Assembly: GCA_025360085.1 (NCBI GenBank)
Contig: JANYCW010000032.1
Span: forward strand, 1 to 57,099
DNA length: 57,099 nucleotides
Origin: Actinomycetes bacterium
Lineage (GTDB): Bacteria; Actinomycetota; Actinomycetes; Nanopelagicales; Nanopelagicaceae
Direction: 5' to 3'
In this document: piece after piece, positions 38,845-48,678 of the stretch
Layout: each line of letters opens with the position of its first letter
How positions within the stretch are numbered: position 1 is the first letter of the stretch
Program-made: the position numbers and the translations under genes
The notes under the pieces: model-generated
The model's input: only the letters and a program-made list of their open reading frames with translations
What the model was told of the DNA's origin: nothing
Database searches by the model: none

Positions 38845-39111
38845 CTATCTCCACCTAGTTGCTAGTGAAAATCCGACGCCAATGAAGCTAAAGCCGATAA
38901 TCATGTTCCAGGCACCAATGCCTGGTACCGGGTACTTGGTTTGAGTGACGTAAAAGACGACAATCCAAAAAAGGCCTATCAAAAAACCAGAGACCATCGT
39001 CGGGGCTAGCCACTTAGGACTTTCCATTGGAGCTTGCGGTCCATCGACGATAACTTGAGCCTCATGAGAGTGTTTTTCGATTACTTTCTTGCGGAGTTTT
39101 GATTTAGGCAT
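38845..39111 (-). CDS. crgA: Cell division protein CrgA
   Basis: 88 aa: MPKSKLRKKVIEKH cytoplasmic basic start, then two membrane helices (about 33-53 and 64-82) separated by TQTKYPVPGIGAWN, the classic CrgA layout. It recruits divisome and peptidoglycan proteins in actinobacteria. ATG at 39111 is chosen from homology; the frame opens earlier at 39156 but would overlap pabA. Divergent from pabA with 16 bases between starts. Confidence 0.93.
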   Translation of the reverse strand: MPKSKLRKKVIEKHSHEAQVIVDGPQAPMESPKWLAPTMVSGFLIGLFWIVVFYVTQTKYPVPGIGAWNMIIGFSFIGVGFSLATRWR

Positions 39112-39127
39112 GCACGAAAGATACACC

Positions 39128-39778
39128 ATGAGCAAGAATGCTCCTATGGCCACCAAGATCCTCGTAATTGATAACTATGACTCTTTCGTATTTAACTTGG
39201 TGCAGTACTTGGGGCAACTTGGTGCGGAGTGCACAGTTGTCAGAAACGATGCAATTGAGGTTGAAGAGGCAAGCAACTATTCAGGCGTACTTATTTCTCC
39301 AGGACCTGGGATTCCAGAGAAGGCTGGAATCAGTATTCCGATGATTAGATACTGCGCGGACAAGAAGATTCCATTATTTGGTGTCTGTTTGGGTCATCAA
39401 GCAATCGGTGTTGCATTTGGTGCAACAGTTTCCCGCGCACCAGAATTACTCCACGGAAAAACATCCCTCATCTATCACAGTGGGCAGGGAGTTTTAACGG
39501 GTCTACCATCACCCTTTACTGCAACGCGTTATCACTCATTATGTGTAGAGCGCGAAACAATCGGCACCGATCTTGAAATTACAAGTGCAACGGATTCTGG
39601 AATTATTATGTCGATGCGCCACCGTGCATTTCCAATCGAAGGTGTGCAGTTCCACCCAGAATCCGTGTTAACCGAGCACGGTCATGCAATGTTAGCTAAC
39701 TGGTTAAATCAATGTGGAGATACACATGCTCGTGAGAAAGCGGTAGGGCTTTCACCACTTGTAGGAGTTAAAGCTTAA
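39128..39778 (+). CDS. pabA: Anthranilate/aminodeoxychorismate synthase glutamine amidotransferase subunit
   Basis: 216 aa class I glutamine amidotransferase: ILVIDNYDSFVFNLVQYL, oxyanion motif ISPGPGIP, nucleophile Cys in GVCLGHQAIG and the His-Glu dyad in VQFHPESV. It supplies ammonia to TrpE or PabB, made elsewhere. Position next to crgA matches the gene called trpG/pabA in actinobacteria. ATG at 39128 is favoured over 39146. The 3' end overlaps pknB by 4 bases, convergently. Which pathway it serves cannot be decided. Confidence 0.92.
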   Translation: MSKNAPMATKILVIDNYDSFVFNLVQYLGQLGAECTVVRNDAIEVEEASNYSGVLISPGPGIPEKAGISIPMIRYCADKKIPLFGVCLGHQAIGVAFGATVSRAPELLHGKTSLIYHSGQGVLTGLPSPFTATRYHSLCVERETIGTDLEITSATDSGIIMSMRHRAFPIEGVQFHPESVLTEHGHAMLANWLNQCGDTHAREKAVGLSPLVGVKA

Positions 39779-41325
39779 GGAGCTTTATTAATCGTAATCG
39801 TGACCGATTGTCCGATTGTTTGCGTGGTACCTGCATCAGGTGCTTGACGGATAATTATTCCGACTGGTTGATTGACATCATAGGCCTCAACCTCTTTTAC
39901 TAGGAAGCCAACTTGAACAAGAATGGTCTTTGCTTGAATCGCATCGATTCCGATGAGATCTGGAACTTCGACCTGTCCGCTAGCAATCTGTAAAATTACA
40001 CCACCACCAGCAGTAATTATTGATCCAGCGTCAGGGGTAACTTTTAAAACCGTTCCAATTTTTTGGTCTGAAGGCACCGCCTCGGTTCGAGTTACCAACA
40101 ATCCGACCGCCGAAAGTGCTGCGCGTGCATTAATCAAGGACATTCCGACTAAATCAACCGGGACAATTGAATCTCCAGGACCATCGGAAAGGGTTAAGAC
40201 AACACCGGAACCTTTTTGCGCCAGAGATGTTGCAAGTGGAATTTGACTTGCAACTCGATCTTTTGGAATCCGAGCATCATGCGCTCGCGCGATAGTTACA
40301 ACATAATCTGAGAGCATCGCCTGTGCGTCGGCTTGAGTAAGTCCAATAACGTTGGGAACTTGAGGAAATGCCGAAATATCGGTGTTTGGCCGTGTAAGCA
40401 ACAGGCTAGCAATAACTGCAATTGTAACTACAACTGTAGAGATTGCAGAAACAATTATTTTTCGCCGGGAGATTTTATTACGTGGAGCTTTGGTAGTTAA
40501 TACTTGACCAGCTCCGACTTTAAAGAGATCATCAAGCATTAACCCCGCCGATTGATATCGATCTTCTGCCTTCTTGGCTAATGCGACTTTCAAAATGAGA
40601 TCAACCCCTGCGGGAAGTTCGGGAACAAGTGAGCTCGGTGAAATTAAACTACCCGAAACATGTTGATAGGCGATGGAAACCGGAGTTTCACCCGTAAAGG
40701 GAGGTTTTCCAGTTAAAACTTCATAGAGCAAACAACCCGTCGAATAAATGTCACTTCTCAAATCAGCCACTTCACCCAAAGCCTGTTCGGGCGATAAGTA
40801 TTGGGCGGTTCCGACGATATTCCACGTGTTTGTCAAAGTTGCACCTAAATCTGCCAAAGCTCGCGCGATGCCAAAATCCATCACCTTTACATCGCCTTGA
40901 TTGGTAATCATAATATTTGCAGGCTTAATATCGCGGTGAACGATACCTCGCTCATGAGAGTATTCAAGTGCGGCGAGAATTCCTTCACCAATTTCAAGTG
41001 CACGCTTTAAAGGAATCCGCTCACCTTTATGTATTAATTCACGCAAAGTATGGCCAGAGATCAATTCCATAACGATATATGGTGCGGGCTCTTCGCCAGA
41101 GTCATAAACGGCGACAATGCCAGGATGGTTTAAACCCGCTGCGGCAAAAGCCTCTTTTCTAAACCGGGCAACAAAAGAAGGATCTCGCGCTAAATCGCTT
41201 CTTAAAATCTTTACTGCGACTTCGCGAGCAAGGCGAGTATCTTCGGCGACATACACATCGGCCATTCCGCCGGCGCCAATCATTTCTCCAAGTTTGTATC
41301 GACCGCCAAGGAGTTGATTCATCAC
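39775..41325 (-). CDS. pknB: PASTA-domain serine/threonine protein kinase
   Basis: 516 aa. The kinase domain (about 10-270) has GAGGMADVY, the ATP-binding Lys39 in VAVKIL, HRDIKPANIMI and DFGIA. A membrane helix follows at about 292-312 (IIVSAISTVVVTIAVIASLLL), then three extracellular PASTA repeats starting with VPNVIG, VPVDLVG and VPDLIG. Mycobacterial PknB has four PASTA repeats. It senses wall fragments or lipid II and phosphorylates wall and division proteins such as CwlM and MurJ partners. ATG at 41325 overlaps the pstP stop by 4 bases, so kinase and phosphatase are co-translated. Confidence 0.96.
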   Translation of the reverse strand: MMNQLLGGRYKLGEMIGAGGMADVYVAEDTRLAREVAVKILRSDLARDPSFVARFRKEAFAAAGLNHPGIVAVYDSGEEPAPYIVMELISGHTLRELIHKGERIPLKRALEIGEGILAALEYSHERGIVHRDIKPANIMITNQGDVKVMDFGIARALADLGATLTNTWNIVGTAQYLSPEQALGEVADLRSDIYSTGCLLYEVLTGKPPFTGETPVSIAYQHVSGSLISPSSLVPELPAGVDLILKVALAKKAEDRYQSAGLMLDDLFKVGAGQVLTTKAPRNKISRRKIIVSAISTVVVTIAVIASLLLTRPNTDISAFPQVPNVIGLTQADAQAMLSDYVVTIARAHDARIPKDRVASQIPLATSLAQKGSGVVLTLSDGPGDSIVPVDLVGMSLINARAALSAVGLLVTRTEAVPSDQKIGTVLKVTPDAGSIITAGGGVILQIASGQVEVPDLIGIDAIQAKTILVQVGFLVKEVEAYDVNQPVGIIIRQAPDAGTTQTIGQSVTITINKAP

Positions 41326-42095
41326 AATGCTGCCCCGAGAAGTAGATTAATTTGAACTTCATTGCGCGTCATATCAGCAATAATCACGGTAACGTTATCT
41401 GGAGCACCTTGAATATATGCCGCATCAACAAGAGCTTTCACCGCAACATCTTTATCACTCTCTTTAAGTAGGTTTTTAATCTCTTTATCCGATAAGACTG
41501 AAGTTAAACCGTCGCTGCAAAGCAGGTACCGATCACTTTCTTTAAAATCAAAAATCTGCATTAAGGGAGTGACGCTACCTTCTCCCATCAGTGCCTGCGT
41601 TAAAACAGAACGTTGAGGATGGGTTGTCACATCAGTTTCAGATATTGCGCCTTGGTCTAATAACTCTTGAATAACTGTGTGATCAATACTCAACTGCTCA
41701 AACGCATTGCCTCGCAAACGATAACAACGAGAGTCCCCAACGTGAATAAGTGCGATTGAGTCATCACGAGACAACAAAACCGTCAAAGTAGTTCCCATTC
41801 CGCGAAGCTCAATCTCTTCACGGACATGTTCTTCAATCTCGGCATCAATTGTATGTAAAGAGTTTAATAATAAATCCTCAATAGAATCAGAATCAATTAT
41901 TGGATTGGTGAGTATTGGGGTCAAAGATTGTAAAACTTTAATTGCAATCTTTGACGCGACTTCGCCACCGACATGACCACCCATTCCATCGGCAACAGCG
42001 AGCAATGAGCCAGAAACATATGCCGAATCTTCATTACCATTGCGCACGAGCCCAATAGCTGAGCGGGCACTGCAATCAAAGAAAAACCCACCCAT
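41322..42095 (-). CDS. pstP: PP2C-family serine/threonine phosphatase
   Basis: 257 aa PPM-type phosphatase: RNGNEDS, ADGMGGHVGGE (Asp36 metal ligand), LIHVGDSRCYRL, LLCSDGLTSVL and GAPDNVTVIIAD. It reverses PknB phosphorylation. Mycobacterial PstP continues into a membrane helix and outer domain; here the protein ends after the catalytic domain, so it is soluble. It directly precedes pknB; the pknA, pbpA, rodA and FHA genes often found between or beside them are absent. Confidence 0.94.
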   Translation of the reverse strand: MGGFFFDCSARSAIGLVRNGNEDSAYVSGSLLAVADGMGGHVGGEVASKIAIKVLQSLTPILTNPIIDSDSIEDLLLNSLHTIDAEIEEHVREEIELRGMGTTLTVLLSRDDSIALIHVGDSRCYRLRGNAFEQLSIDHTVIQELLDQGAISETDVTTHPQRSVLTQALMGEGSVTPLMQIFDFKESDRYLLCSDGLTSVLSDKEIKNLLKESDKDVAVKALVDAAYIQGAPDNVTVIIADMTRNEVQINLLLGAAL

Positions 42096-42129
42096 AAGAG
42101 GTAAGCCTAACCCCTGTTAATCTTCAATC

Positions 42130-42807
42130 ATGAAGATTTACGCACACCGCGGAGCATCGACCGATTATCCCGAGATGACAATACGGGCTTACAAAGGGGC
42201 AATCGATGCCGGCGCCGATGGTTTTGAATGTGATGTGCGGGTCACCAAAGATAACAAACTTGTCCTTTGGCATGACGCAGATATGAAACGAGTTGCAGGC
42301 TATCCAGGACGCATAGCAGAGATGGATTTCAAGCAGATTAAGGACCACTATCAAGGAGCAATTCTTCTAGAAGAGTTACTCGAATTAGTGCGTGATAGCG
42401 ACAAAGAGTTAGCAATTGAAACTAAACATCCGGTACCAACAACAAGCACAGTCGAAAAGAAAGTGATGGAGCTTATTTCCCAAGAGAAGTCGAAAACTGG
42501 AATTACCATTATGTCCTTTTCATGGCTAGCCCTTGAGATTATTAGGAAGATTAATCCGGCACAGCCAACCGTGGCACTATTAGAAAACCGATTCAACGCT
42601 GCCATGCGCCGATTTACATCTGCGCCGTTTTTAGGACCCAGCGTGGAGTATTTGAGATCAAAGCCAGAACTGACCCACCAGCATAAAAAACTCTTTGTTT
42701 GGACCGTTGATGATGCCGATGATATGCGTTTTTGTTCAGATAATGGCGTAGAAGTTCTAATTACAAATAATCCGTCATTTGCACGTAAGGTGCTCGGGTA
42801 CCATTAG
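42130..42807 (+). CDS. Glycerophosphodiester phosphodiesterase
   Basis: 225 aa TIM-barrel GDPD: IYAHRGASTDYPE at the N-terminus, then ECDVRVTKDNKLVLWHD carrying the Glu, Asp and His of the active site, and LAIETK further on. It hydrolyses glycerophosphodiesters to glycerol-3-phosphate and an alcohol such as choline. No signal peptide. ATG at 42130, divergent from pstP; pheA follows after three bases. Confidence 0.9.
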   Translation: MKIYAHRGASTDYPEMTIRAYKGAIDAGADGFECDVRVTKDNKLVLWHDADMKRVAGYPGRIAEMDFKQIKDHYQGAILLEELLELVRDSDKELAIETKHPVPTTSTVEKKVMELISQEKSKTGITIMSFSWLALEIIRKINPAQPTVALLENRFNAAMRRFTSAPFLGPSVEYLRSKPELTHQHKKLFVWTVDDADDMRFCSDNGVEVLITNNPSFARKVLGYH

Positions 42808-42810
42808 CAA

Positions 42811-43641
42811 GTGAGTACATATGCATATCTTGGCCCAAAGGGAACATTTACTGAAGCTGCCCTTAAAAAGATCACTTCGTCTAACGACTCCTTGATCCCA
42901 TATGCCAATGTCACGGCGGCCTTAGATGCCGTTCGGGTTGGAAAAGCTCATTTTGCTTTAGTACCGATTGAAAACTCAGTCGAGGGCGTTGTTGCCCGCA
43001 CTTTAGATGAACTTGCAACTGGAACGCCACTAACAATTGTTGGTGAAGTGACGTTGCCAGTCTCCTTTGCATTAATGGTCAAGCAGGACAGTGTTGATAT
43101 CCGCCGGATTGCGACACACCCGCACGCTGAAGCCCAATGCCGGGCTTACATCGCTCTGAACTATCCTGATGCAGAGTTAATTGCGACTGCTTCAACGGCA
43201 GCTGCGGCAGAGGCAATTGGTCGGGGAGAATTCGATGCCGCAATTGCTGCACCTGTTGCCGCTGCTCACTATGGACTTCGCGTGGTGGCCGATAACATTG
43301 GTGACATCGTTGGTGCGGTGACACGTTTTGTTTTGGTTTCAAAGCCAGGTACACCACCAAAGGTCACAGGTTTTGATCGCACTTCTTTAGCAGTATTTAT
43401 CGGCATAGATCACGCCGGTGCGTTGCTAGATATATTGACTGAATTTGCCAAGCGAAATGTAAATCTAACTTTTATTCAGAGCCGTCCAACGGGTGTAGAG
43501 CTTGGCCACTATCACTTTATTATTGATGCAGAAGGTCACGCTAGCGATGCTCCAGTAAAGGAGGCAATAGAAGCTCTCCGAGCAATCTGCGAAGACATTC
43601 GTTACCTAGGTTCTTATCCTCGAGAAAAGTTGAGCAAGTGA
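42811..43641 (+). CDS. pheA: Prephenate dehydratase
   Basis: 276 aa. The catalytic domain has [29 protein letters not shown] and the conserved [11 protein letters not shown] (Thr-Arg-Phe). The C-terminal ACT domain has [23 protein letters not shown], the phenylalanine-binding regulatory site. It makes phenylpyruvate. GTG at 42811; overlaps serS by 4 bases (GTGA). Confidence 0.96.
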   Translation: MSTYAYLGPKGTFTEAALKKITSSNDSLIPYANVTAALDAVRVGKAHFALVPIENSVEGVVARTLDELATGTPLTIVGEVTLPVSFALMVKQDSVDIRRIATHPHAEAQCRAYIALNYPDAELIATASTAAAAEAIGRGEFDAAIAAPVAAAHYGLRVVADNIGDIVGAVTRFVLVSKPGTPPKVTGFDRTSLAVFIGIDHAGALLDILTEFAKRNVNLTFIQSRPTGVELGHYHFIIDAEGHASDAPVKEAIEALRAICEDIRYLGSYPREKLSK

Positions 43642-44897
43642 TAGATATTAAATTTTTACGCGAAAATCCAGATGTGGTTCGTGCATCACAAAAAGGGCGT
43701 GGCGAAGACGCAGCGATCGTGGATTTAGTATTAAAAAGTGATGAAGCTCGACGTTTGGCGTTAAATGAGTTTGAAGTTTTGCGAGCTGAACAAAATTCTT
43801 TATCTAAATTAGTTGCCGCGGCAAGTAACCAAGAAAGAAATGGACTTTTAGAGAACTCCAAAACTTTAGCTTCTAAGGTTAAAGAGGCTGACATTAAGCG
43901 CGGCGAACTAGAAGAGTTGACTAAAAGCCAAGCAATGCAGTTATCAAATATCTTAGATCCAGCTGCGCCAATTGGAAAAGAAGAAGATTTTGTAGTCATT
44001 GAACATGTCGGCACACCGCGCACATTTGATTTCGAGGCCAAAGACCATATTGAACTCGGCAAACTCCTTGGAGCTATTGATACAGAACGGGGGACGAAAG
44101 TCGCCGGTTCGCGTTCGTATTATCTAACCGGCGCAGGTGCCATGCTCGAGTTCGCTCTCGTTAATTACGCAATTGCATCGGCTTTGAAAGTCGGTTTTAC
44201 CCCAGTTATTCCACCAGTATTAGTAAATCCGGCGGCGATGGAGGGAACAGGCTTTTTAGGTCAGGCTGCAGAAAACGTGTATCACCTTGAAAAAGACGAT
44301 GTTTATTTAGTTGGAACAAGCGAAGTTCCGCTTGCAGCTTTTCATATGGATGAAGTTCTGCCAGTTGAGAAACTTCCTATTCGATATGCCGGTTATTCAT
44401 CATGCTTTCGTCGTGAAGCCGGTACTTACGGTAAAGATACTCGCGGAATTATCCGTGTTCATCAATTTGATAAAGTTGAAATGTTTTCTTTTTGTCACCC
44501 AGATCAAGCCAAAGAAGAGCACAAACGCTTACTGCAGTGGGAAAAGGATTTTCTTAACGCAATGGAGATTCCTTATCGAGTTATTGATGTAGCCTCGGGA
44601 GAACTTGGTTCGAGCGCTAACCGGAAATTTGATATTGAAGCCTGGATGCCAACTCAGAATGCATATCGTGAAGTCACAAGCACCTCTAACTGCACTGATT
44701 TTCAAGCGCGTCGCTTAAATATTCGTTACAAAGACGCGGAAGGAACCAAAACTGTTGCAACACTCAATGGAACCTTAGTGGCGATTCCGCGGATGATTGT
44801 CGCGATTTTAGAGAATCACCAAAACGCTGATGGAAGCGTAAATATTCCTAAAGCACTTCAATCATTTCTTGGTAAAGATCGATTTGAGTTGGTGTGA
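43638..44897 (+). CDS. serS: Seryl-tRNA synthetase
   Basis: 419 aa. An N-terminal coiled-coil arm (about residues 30-105) binds the long variable arm of tRNA-Ser. The class II core follows with motif 2 [18 protein letters not shown] and motif 3 [20 protein letters not shown]. It should charge the two tRNA-Ser genes in this window (45756, 53687). GTG at 43638 overlaps pheA; the stop overlaps the HAD gene by 4 bases. Confidence 0.97.
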   Translation: MIDIKFLRENPDVVRASQKGRGEDAAIVDLVLKSDEARRLALNEFEVLRAEQNSLSKLVAAASNQERNGLLENSKTLASKVKEADIKRGELEELTKSQAMQLSNILDPAAPIGKEEDFVVIEHVGTPRTFDFEAKDHIELGKLLGAIDTERGTKVAGSRSYYLTGAGAMLEFALVNYAIASALKVGFTPVIPPVLVNPAAMEGTGFLGQAAENVYHLEKDDVYLVGTSEVPLAAFHMDEVLPVEKLPIRYAGYSSCFRREAGTYGKDTRGIIRVHQFDKVEMFSFCHPDQAKEEHKRLLQWEKDFLNAMEIPYRVIDVASGELGSSANRKFDIEAWMPTQNAYREVTSTSNCTDFQARRLNIRYKDAEGTKTVATLNGTLVAIPRMIVAILENHQNADGSVNIPKALQSFLGKDRFELV

Positions 44898-45706
44898 GCA
44901 AGCGCCCAAAACTTATTGCAACTGACTTAGATGGAACAATAGTTGCGCACGATGGCTCAATATCACCACGAACTGTGGCTGCGTTTTCACGCGCTCATTC
45001 ATTGGGAGTACATATCTATTTTGTCACAGGTCGGCCGCCGCGTTGGATGAATGAAATTCGAGACACTTTCGGTTTCGGAGAGGCTATTTGCGGTAATGGT
45101 GCGATGTTATATGACCTAAAAACAAGCACCGTAACTGAGGAGTGGTTAATATCAAGAGCGGAGCAAGTTGAGATTGCTCGACGAATGCGGATTGCCATAC
45201 CCCAAATATCATTTGCCATAGAGTCCCACGGTTATTACCATCGCGAAAAGAAGTATGTGCCACGCTGGGACATCGGCTTAGACAACGTCGGCGTTGCAAA
45301 AATTGAAGATGCAATAAAAGGCCCCGTATTTAAGATGTTAGCTCGCTGTAGCGGGGGAGAATTTACATCGGATGAGATGTTAGAAATAGCACTTCGCGAA
45401 CTAGATGGCTTTGTAACGGTCACACATTCAAATGCAAATGAGTCATTATTAGAGATCTCGGCGCTGGGTGTTTCAAAGGGAGCCACACTTGCCAAAGTTG
45501 CGGCGCGTTTAGAAATAGATTCAAGTGATTGCATCTCATTTGGCGATAACCCCAACGACTTTTCAATGCTCGAATGGTGTGGACGTTCATATGCGATGGC
45601 AGATGGTCACCCCGATGGAATTAAATTTGCCAATGGTATTGCGCGTCCGCATACAGGTGATGGTGTTGCAATTGTCATAGAAGAGTTGTTAGAACTTCCA
45701 GCCTAA
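44894..45706 (+). CDS. HAD superfamily (Cof-type) phosphatase
   Basis: 270 aa. Motif [12 protein letters not shown] (Asp11 nucleophile, Asp13), motif [10 protein letters not shown], motif III Lys in [11 protein letters not shown] and motif [17 protein letters not shown]. The C2-type cap places it in the Cof/YbiV subgroup, which removes phosphate from sugar phosphates or cofactor precursors. A HAD gene after serS is common in actinobacteria. GTG at 44894, coupled to serS by GTGTGA overlap. Confidence 0.9.
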   Translation: MSKRPKLIATDLDGTIVAHDGSISPRTVAAFSRAHSLGVHIYFVTGRPPRWMNEIRDTFGFGEAICGNGAMLYDLKTSTVTEEWLISRAEQVEIARRMRIAIPQISFAIESHGYYHREKKYVPRWDIGLDNVGVAKIEDAIKGPVFKMLARCSGGEFTSDEMLEIALRELDGFVTVTHSNANESLLEISALGVSKGATLAKVAARLEIDSSDCISFGDNPNDFSMLEWCGRSYAMADGHPDGIKFANGIARPHTGDGVAIVIEELLELPA

Positions 45707-45720
45707 ATTTTCACCGATTT

Positions 45721-45748
45721 TTGTCCTTGAGCTTTAATCGGGTAACCT
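45721..45748 (+). promoter_or_regulatory. Candidate promoter of tRNA-Ser(UGA)
   Basis: TTGTCC at 45721-45726 and TAACCT at 45743-45748 with a 16-base spacer, ending 7 bases before the tRNA. Assigned by eye. Confidence 0.35.
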
Positions 45749-45755
45749 CTCCCAC

Positions 45756-45841
45756 GGAGGGCTCGCATAGTGGCCGAGTGCACCGGTCTTGAAAACCGGC
45801 AAACGAAAGTTTCGTGGGTTCAAATCCCACGCCCTCCGCCA
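45756..45841 (+). tRNA. tRNA-Ser (TGA anticodon), CCA encoded
   Basis: Acceptor GGAGGGC/GCCCTCC, anticodon stem CCGGT/ACCGG with TGA at 45790-45792, a long variable arm (AAACGAAAGTTTCG region) typical of class II tRNAs, T arm GTGGG-TTCAAAT-CCCAC. Discriminator G at 45838 and an encoded CCA at 45839-45841, unlike the other three tRNAs in the window. Confidence 0.96.
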
Positions 45842-45980
45842 TTTTTGCTCAACTTGTGGCGTGCTTCATAGCGTCTAAACCTTGATTGGCCTAGCCGTTC
45901 TTTGTCTCAAAGAGGACACTAGCGCATAGTGTTTTACCTAAATGAGTGAAGGCTTAGTGATTGAAAATGGAGGCTTGGTA

Positions 45981-46784
45981 ATGTCAGGTGTTTTCTCACC
46001 AACTCGCGCGAGAATAAAAGAACGCACTCTGCGGACAGATAAGTGGTGGTTACAACCCGCAATTACTTTTGGCGTTCTCTTCTCCTTCGTAATTTATGCA
46101 ACATTTCGGGCATTTGAAAATAAATATTATTTTTCGGAGCCTTTAATCTCTCCATTTTATTCTCCATGTCTTTCAGCAGCGTGTGAACCCGGCACTGCGC
46201 TCTCATTATTTGGGCAGCCCTTTAATAATAAATATTTTGGTATTGGAATATCACCTGCGCTATTTATCCTCATTTTTCCACTCGGGTTTCGCATGACTTG
46301 TTATTACTACCGTAAGGCCTATTACCGAGCATTTTGGATGTCACCACCAGCTTGCGCGGTTGCCGAACCACATACAAAATACACTGGCGAAACACGCGCC
46401 CCACTAATTCTACAAAATAGTCATCGTTGGTTTTTTTATGCAGGCTTAGTCTTCAATGTAATTTTAACGTGGGACACAATTTTGGCATTTAGAAACGGCG
46501 ATAAAGAGTGGGGACATATGAGTGTTGGAACTCTCGTATTTCTATTCTCCACATCAATGCTTTGGATGTATTCACTTTCATGCCACACGTGTCGCCACAC
46601 ACTTGGTGGTCGCTTAAAACATTTCTCCAAACATCCATTGCGCTACAAAGCTTGGACGATTGTCTCAGTTTTAAATCACAAGCACCCAACATTTGCTTGG
46701 ATCTCACTCTTTGGAGTTGCAAGTGCCGATATTTACGTCCGAGCGGTTGCATCAGGTGCAATCCCTAACCTTTATTTCTTCTAA
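45981..46784 (+). CDS. sdhC: Succinate dehydrogenase membrane anchor (cytochrome b-type, Sdh1-like)
   Basis: 267 aa with about five membrane helices and several His residues inside or near them (NSHRWFFYAGL, SCHTCRHTLGG, LNHKHPTFAW), fitting haem b ligation. A single large anchor with no separate SdhD resembles mycobacterial Rv0249c (Sdh1). It carries electrons from the SdhAB domain to quinone. ATG at 45981 is preferred to ATG 45942 because GGAGG lies seven bases upstream. sdhA follows after 10 bases. Confidence 0.85.
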   Translation: MSGVFSPTRARIKERTLRTDKWWLQPAITFGVLFSFVIYATFRAFENKYYFSEPLISPFYSPCLSAACEPGTALSLFGQPFNNKYFGIGISPALFILIFPLGFRMTCYYYRKAYYRAFWMSPPACAVAEPHTKYTGETRAPLILQNSHRWFFYAGLVFNVILTWDTILAFRNGDKEWGHMSVGTLVFLFSTSMLWMYSLSCHTCRHTLGGRLKHFSKHPLRYKAWTIVSVLNHKHPTFAWISLFGVASADIYVRAVASGAIPNLYFF

Positions 46785-46794
46785 GGAAACCAAC

Positions 46795-48678
46795 ATGAGC
46801 GAACTAGAGCGCCATACTTATGACGTCCTCGTCATTGGTGCAGGAGGTGCGGGATTACGCGCGGCCGTTGAAGCTCGCGAGGCTGGATTGCGCGTTGCCA
46901 TAATCTGTAAATCGCTTTTTGGAAAGGCTCATACAGTCATGGCCGAAGGCGGAGCCGCGGCATCGATGGGTAATGTAAATGAGAAAGATAATTGGATGGT
47001 TCACTTCCGTGACACTATGCGAGGGGGCAAATTCCTCAATCATTACCGCATGGCTGAATTACACGCCAAAGAGGCTCCTGATCGAATATGGGAGCTTGAA
47101 ATGTGGGGTGCTTTATTTGATCGCACCAAAGAAGGAAAAATTTCCCAACGCAACTTCGGTGGACATGAGTATCCACGCCTTGCGCACGTTGGTGACCGTA
47201 CAGGTCTTGAACTCATCCGAACAATGCAACAAAAAATTGTCCAACTTCAACAAAAAGATGGTGCGCAATATGTTTCGATGGAGAGCAATATAAAAGTCTT
47301 CGCCGAATTAACGATTACTGATATCTTAAAAGAAAACGGCAAAATATCAGGCGCCTATGGCTATTGGCGCGAAACCGGTGCTGAAGTTTTATTTGAAGCA
47401 CCCACCGTTATTATCGCAACTGGCGGAGTTGGTAAGACCTTTAAAATTACATCTAACTCTTGGGAAGGCACCGGAGATGGCCATGCTCTTGCTCTCAAGG
47501 CAGGCGCTAATTTAGTTGACATGGAGTTCTTGCAGTTCCACCCAACTGGAATGGTATGGCCACCATCTGTTCGTGGGATTCTAGTTACTGAATCCGTTCG
47601 GGGAGAAGGTGGAGTTCTTACCAACACCCTAGGCGAACGTTTCATGTTTAAATACATCCCAGATGTATTTAAAAATATCTACGCTGACAATGAAGCCGAG
47701 GCCGATCGTTGGTATGTCGATCAAGATAACAATCGGCGTCCACCCGAGTTATTACCAAGGGATGAAGTCGCACGTGCGATTAATAGCGAAGTTAAGGCCG
47801 GTCGCGGAAGCGAGCATGGAGGTGTGTTCCTAGATGTTTCAAAGCGACTATCGGCTGAAGTAATTAAAAAACGTCTTCCTTCTATGTGGCACCAATTTTA
47901 TGAACTTGCTGGAGTGGACATTACAAAAGAGCCGATGGAAGTTGGACCAACGTGTCACTATGTCATGGGAGGGGTCGAGGTCGATCCAGATACTGCTGCA
48001 GCCGTTGGAGTTCCTGGCTTATTTGCAGCGGGTGAAGTGGCCGGTGGAATGCATGGTTCAAATCGCTTAGGTGGAAACTCCTTAACAGATCTCTTAGTTT
48101 TTGGGCGCCGTGCTGGAATGGGCGCCGCACAATACTTTAAGAGCAACAGCAAAAATCCTGTAAGCGATGTGGCGATAGAAAAGGCACGCGAAAAGATACA
48201 AGCCCCATTTGATCGCGCTGGTGGAGAAAATTCATATGCACTGCATGCAGAGTTGCAAGAAGTGACACATAACTTAGTTGGAATAATTCGCACAAAGAAT
48301 GAAATAGAAGATGCAATTGTAAAAATCGCCGATATTAGAAAACGCAGTGCCAATGTTTCCGTAAGCGGAGGCCGTAAATTCAACCCAGGTTTTCATTTGG
48401 CTTTCGATTTAGACAATATGTTGTTAGTTGCCGAGTCAACGGCGAAGTCGGCGGTTTTGCGTGAGGAATCTCGTGGAGGACATACCCGTGATGATTTCCC
48501 AGGCATGAATAGCATGTGGCGCCAAATTAATCACATCTCTTCATTTGACGGTACCGAGGTAAGCGTTCGTGAACAGGCTCTACCAGTATTACCTAAAGAA
48601 CTCTTCGATCTCTTTGATGTTCATGAGTTAGAAAAATACATGACACCAGAAGAAATCGTGAAAGGCGGTACCAACTAA
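46795..48678 (+). CDS. sdhA: Succinate dehydrogenase flavoprotein subunit
   Basis: 627 aa. FAD-binding VLVIGAGGAGLRAAVEA, the covalent FAD His46 in KAHTVMAEGG, and the catalytic region QFHPTGM and LVTESVRGEGGVL. The HYVMGGVEVD and GGMHGSNRLGGNSLTDLLVFGRR (given in part) motifs match the SdhA/FrdA family. ATG at 46795 with AAGGAA upstream; the frame opens 102 bases earlier inside sdhC. Overlaps sdhB by one base. Confidence 0.96.
   Translation: MSELERHTYDVLVIGAGGAGLRAAVEAREAGLRVAIICKSLFGKAHTVMAEGGAAASMGNVNEKDNWMVHFRDTMRGGKFLNHYRMAELHAKEAPDRIWELEMWGALFDRTKEGKISQRNFGGHEYPRLAHVGDRTGLELIRTMQQKIVQLQQKDGAQYVSMESNIKVFAELTITDILKENGKISGAYGYWRETGAEVLFEAPTVIIATGGVGKTFKITSNSWEGTGDGHALALKAGANLVDMEFLQFHPTGMVWPPSVRGILVTESVRGEGGVLTNTLGERFMFKYIPDVFKNIYADNEAEADRWYVDQDNNRRPPELLPRDEVARAINSEVKAGRGSEHGGVFLDVSKRLSAEVIKKRLPSMWHQFYELAGVDITKEPMEVGPTCHYVMGGVEVDPDTAAAVGVPGLFAAGEVAGGMHGSNRLGGNSLTDLLVFGRRAGMGAAQYFKSNSKNPVSDVAIEKAREKIQAPFDRAGGENSYALHAELQEVTHNLVGIIRTKNEIEDAIVKIADIRKRSANVSVSGGRKFNPGFHLAFDLDNMLLVAESTAKSAVLREESRGGHTRDDFPGMNSMWRQINHISSFDGTEVSVREQALPVLPKELFDLFDVHELEKYMTPEEIVKGGTN

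Noticed and set aside
43541-44062. 173-residue minus-strand frame
   Set aside because: Antisense to pheA/serS; Ser-rich shadow product.
47958-48383. 141-residue minus-strand frame
   Set aside because: Antisense to sdhA, no family.
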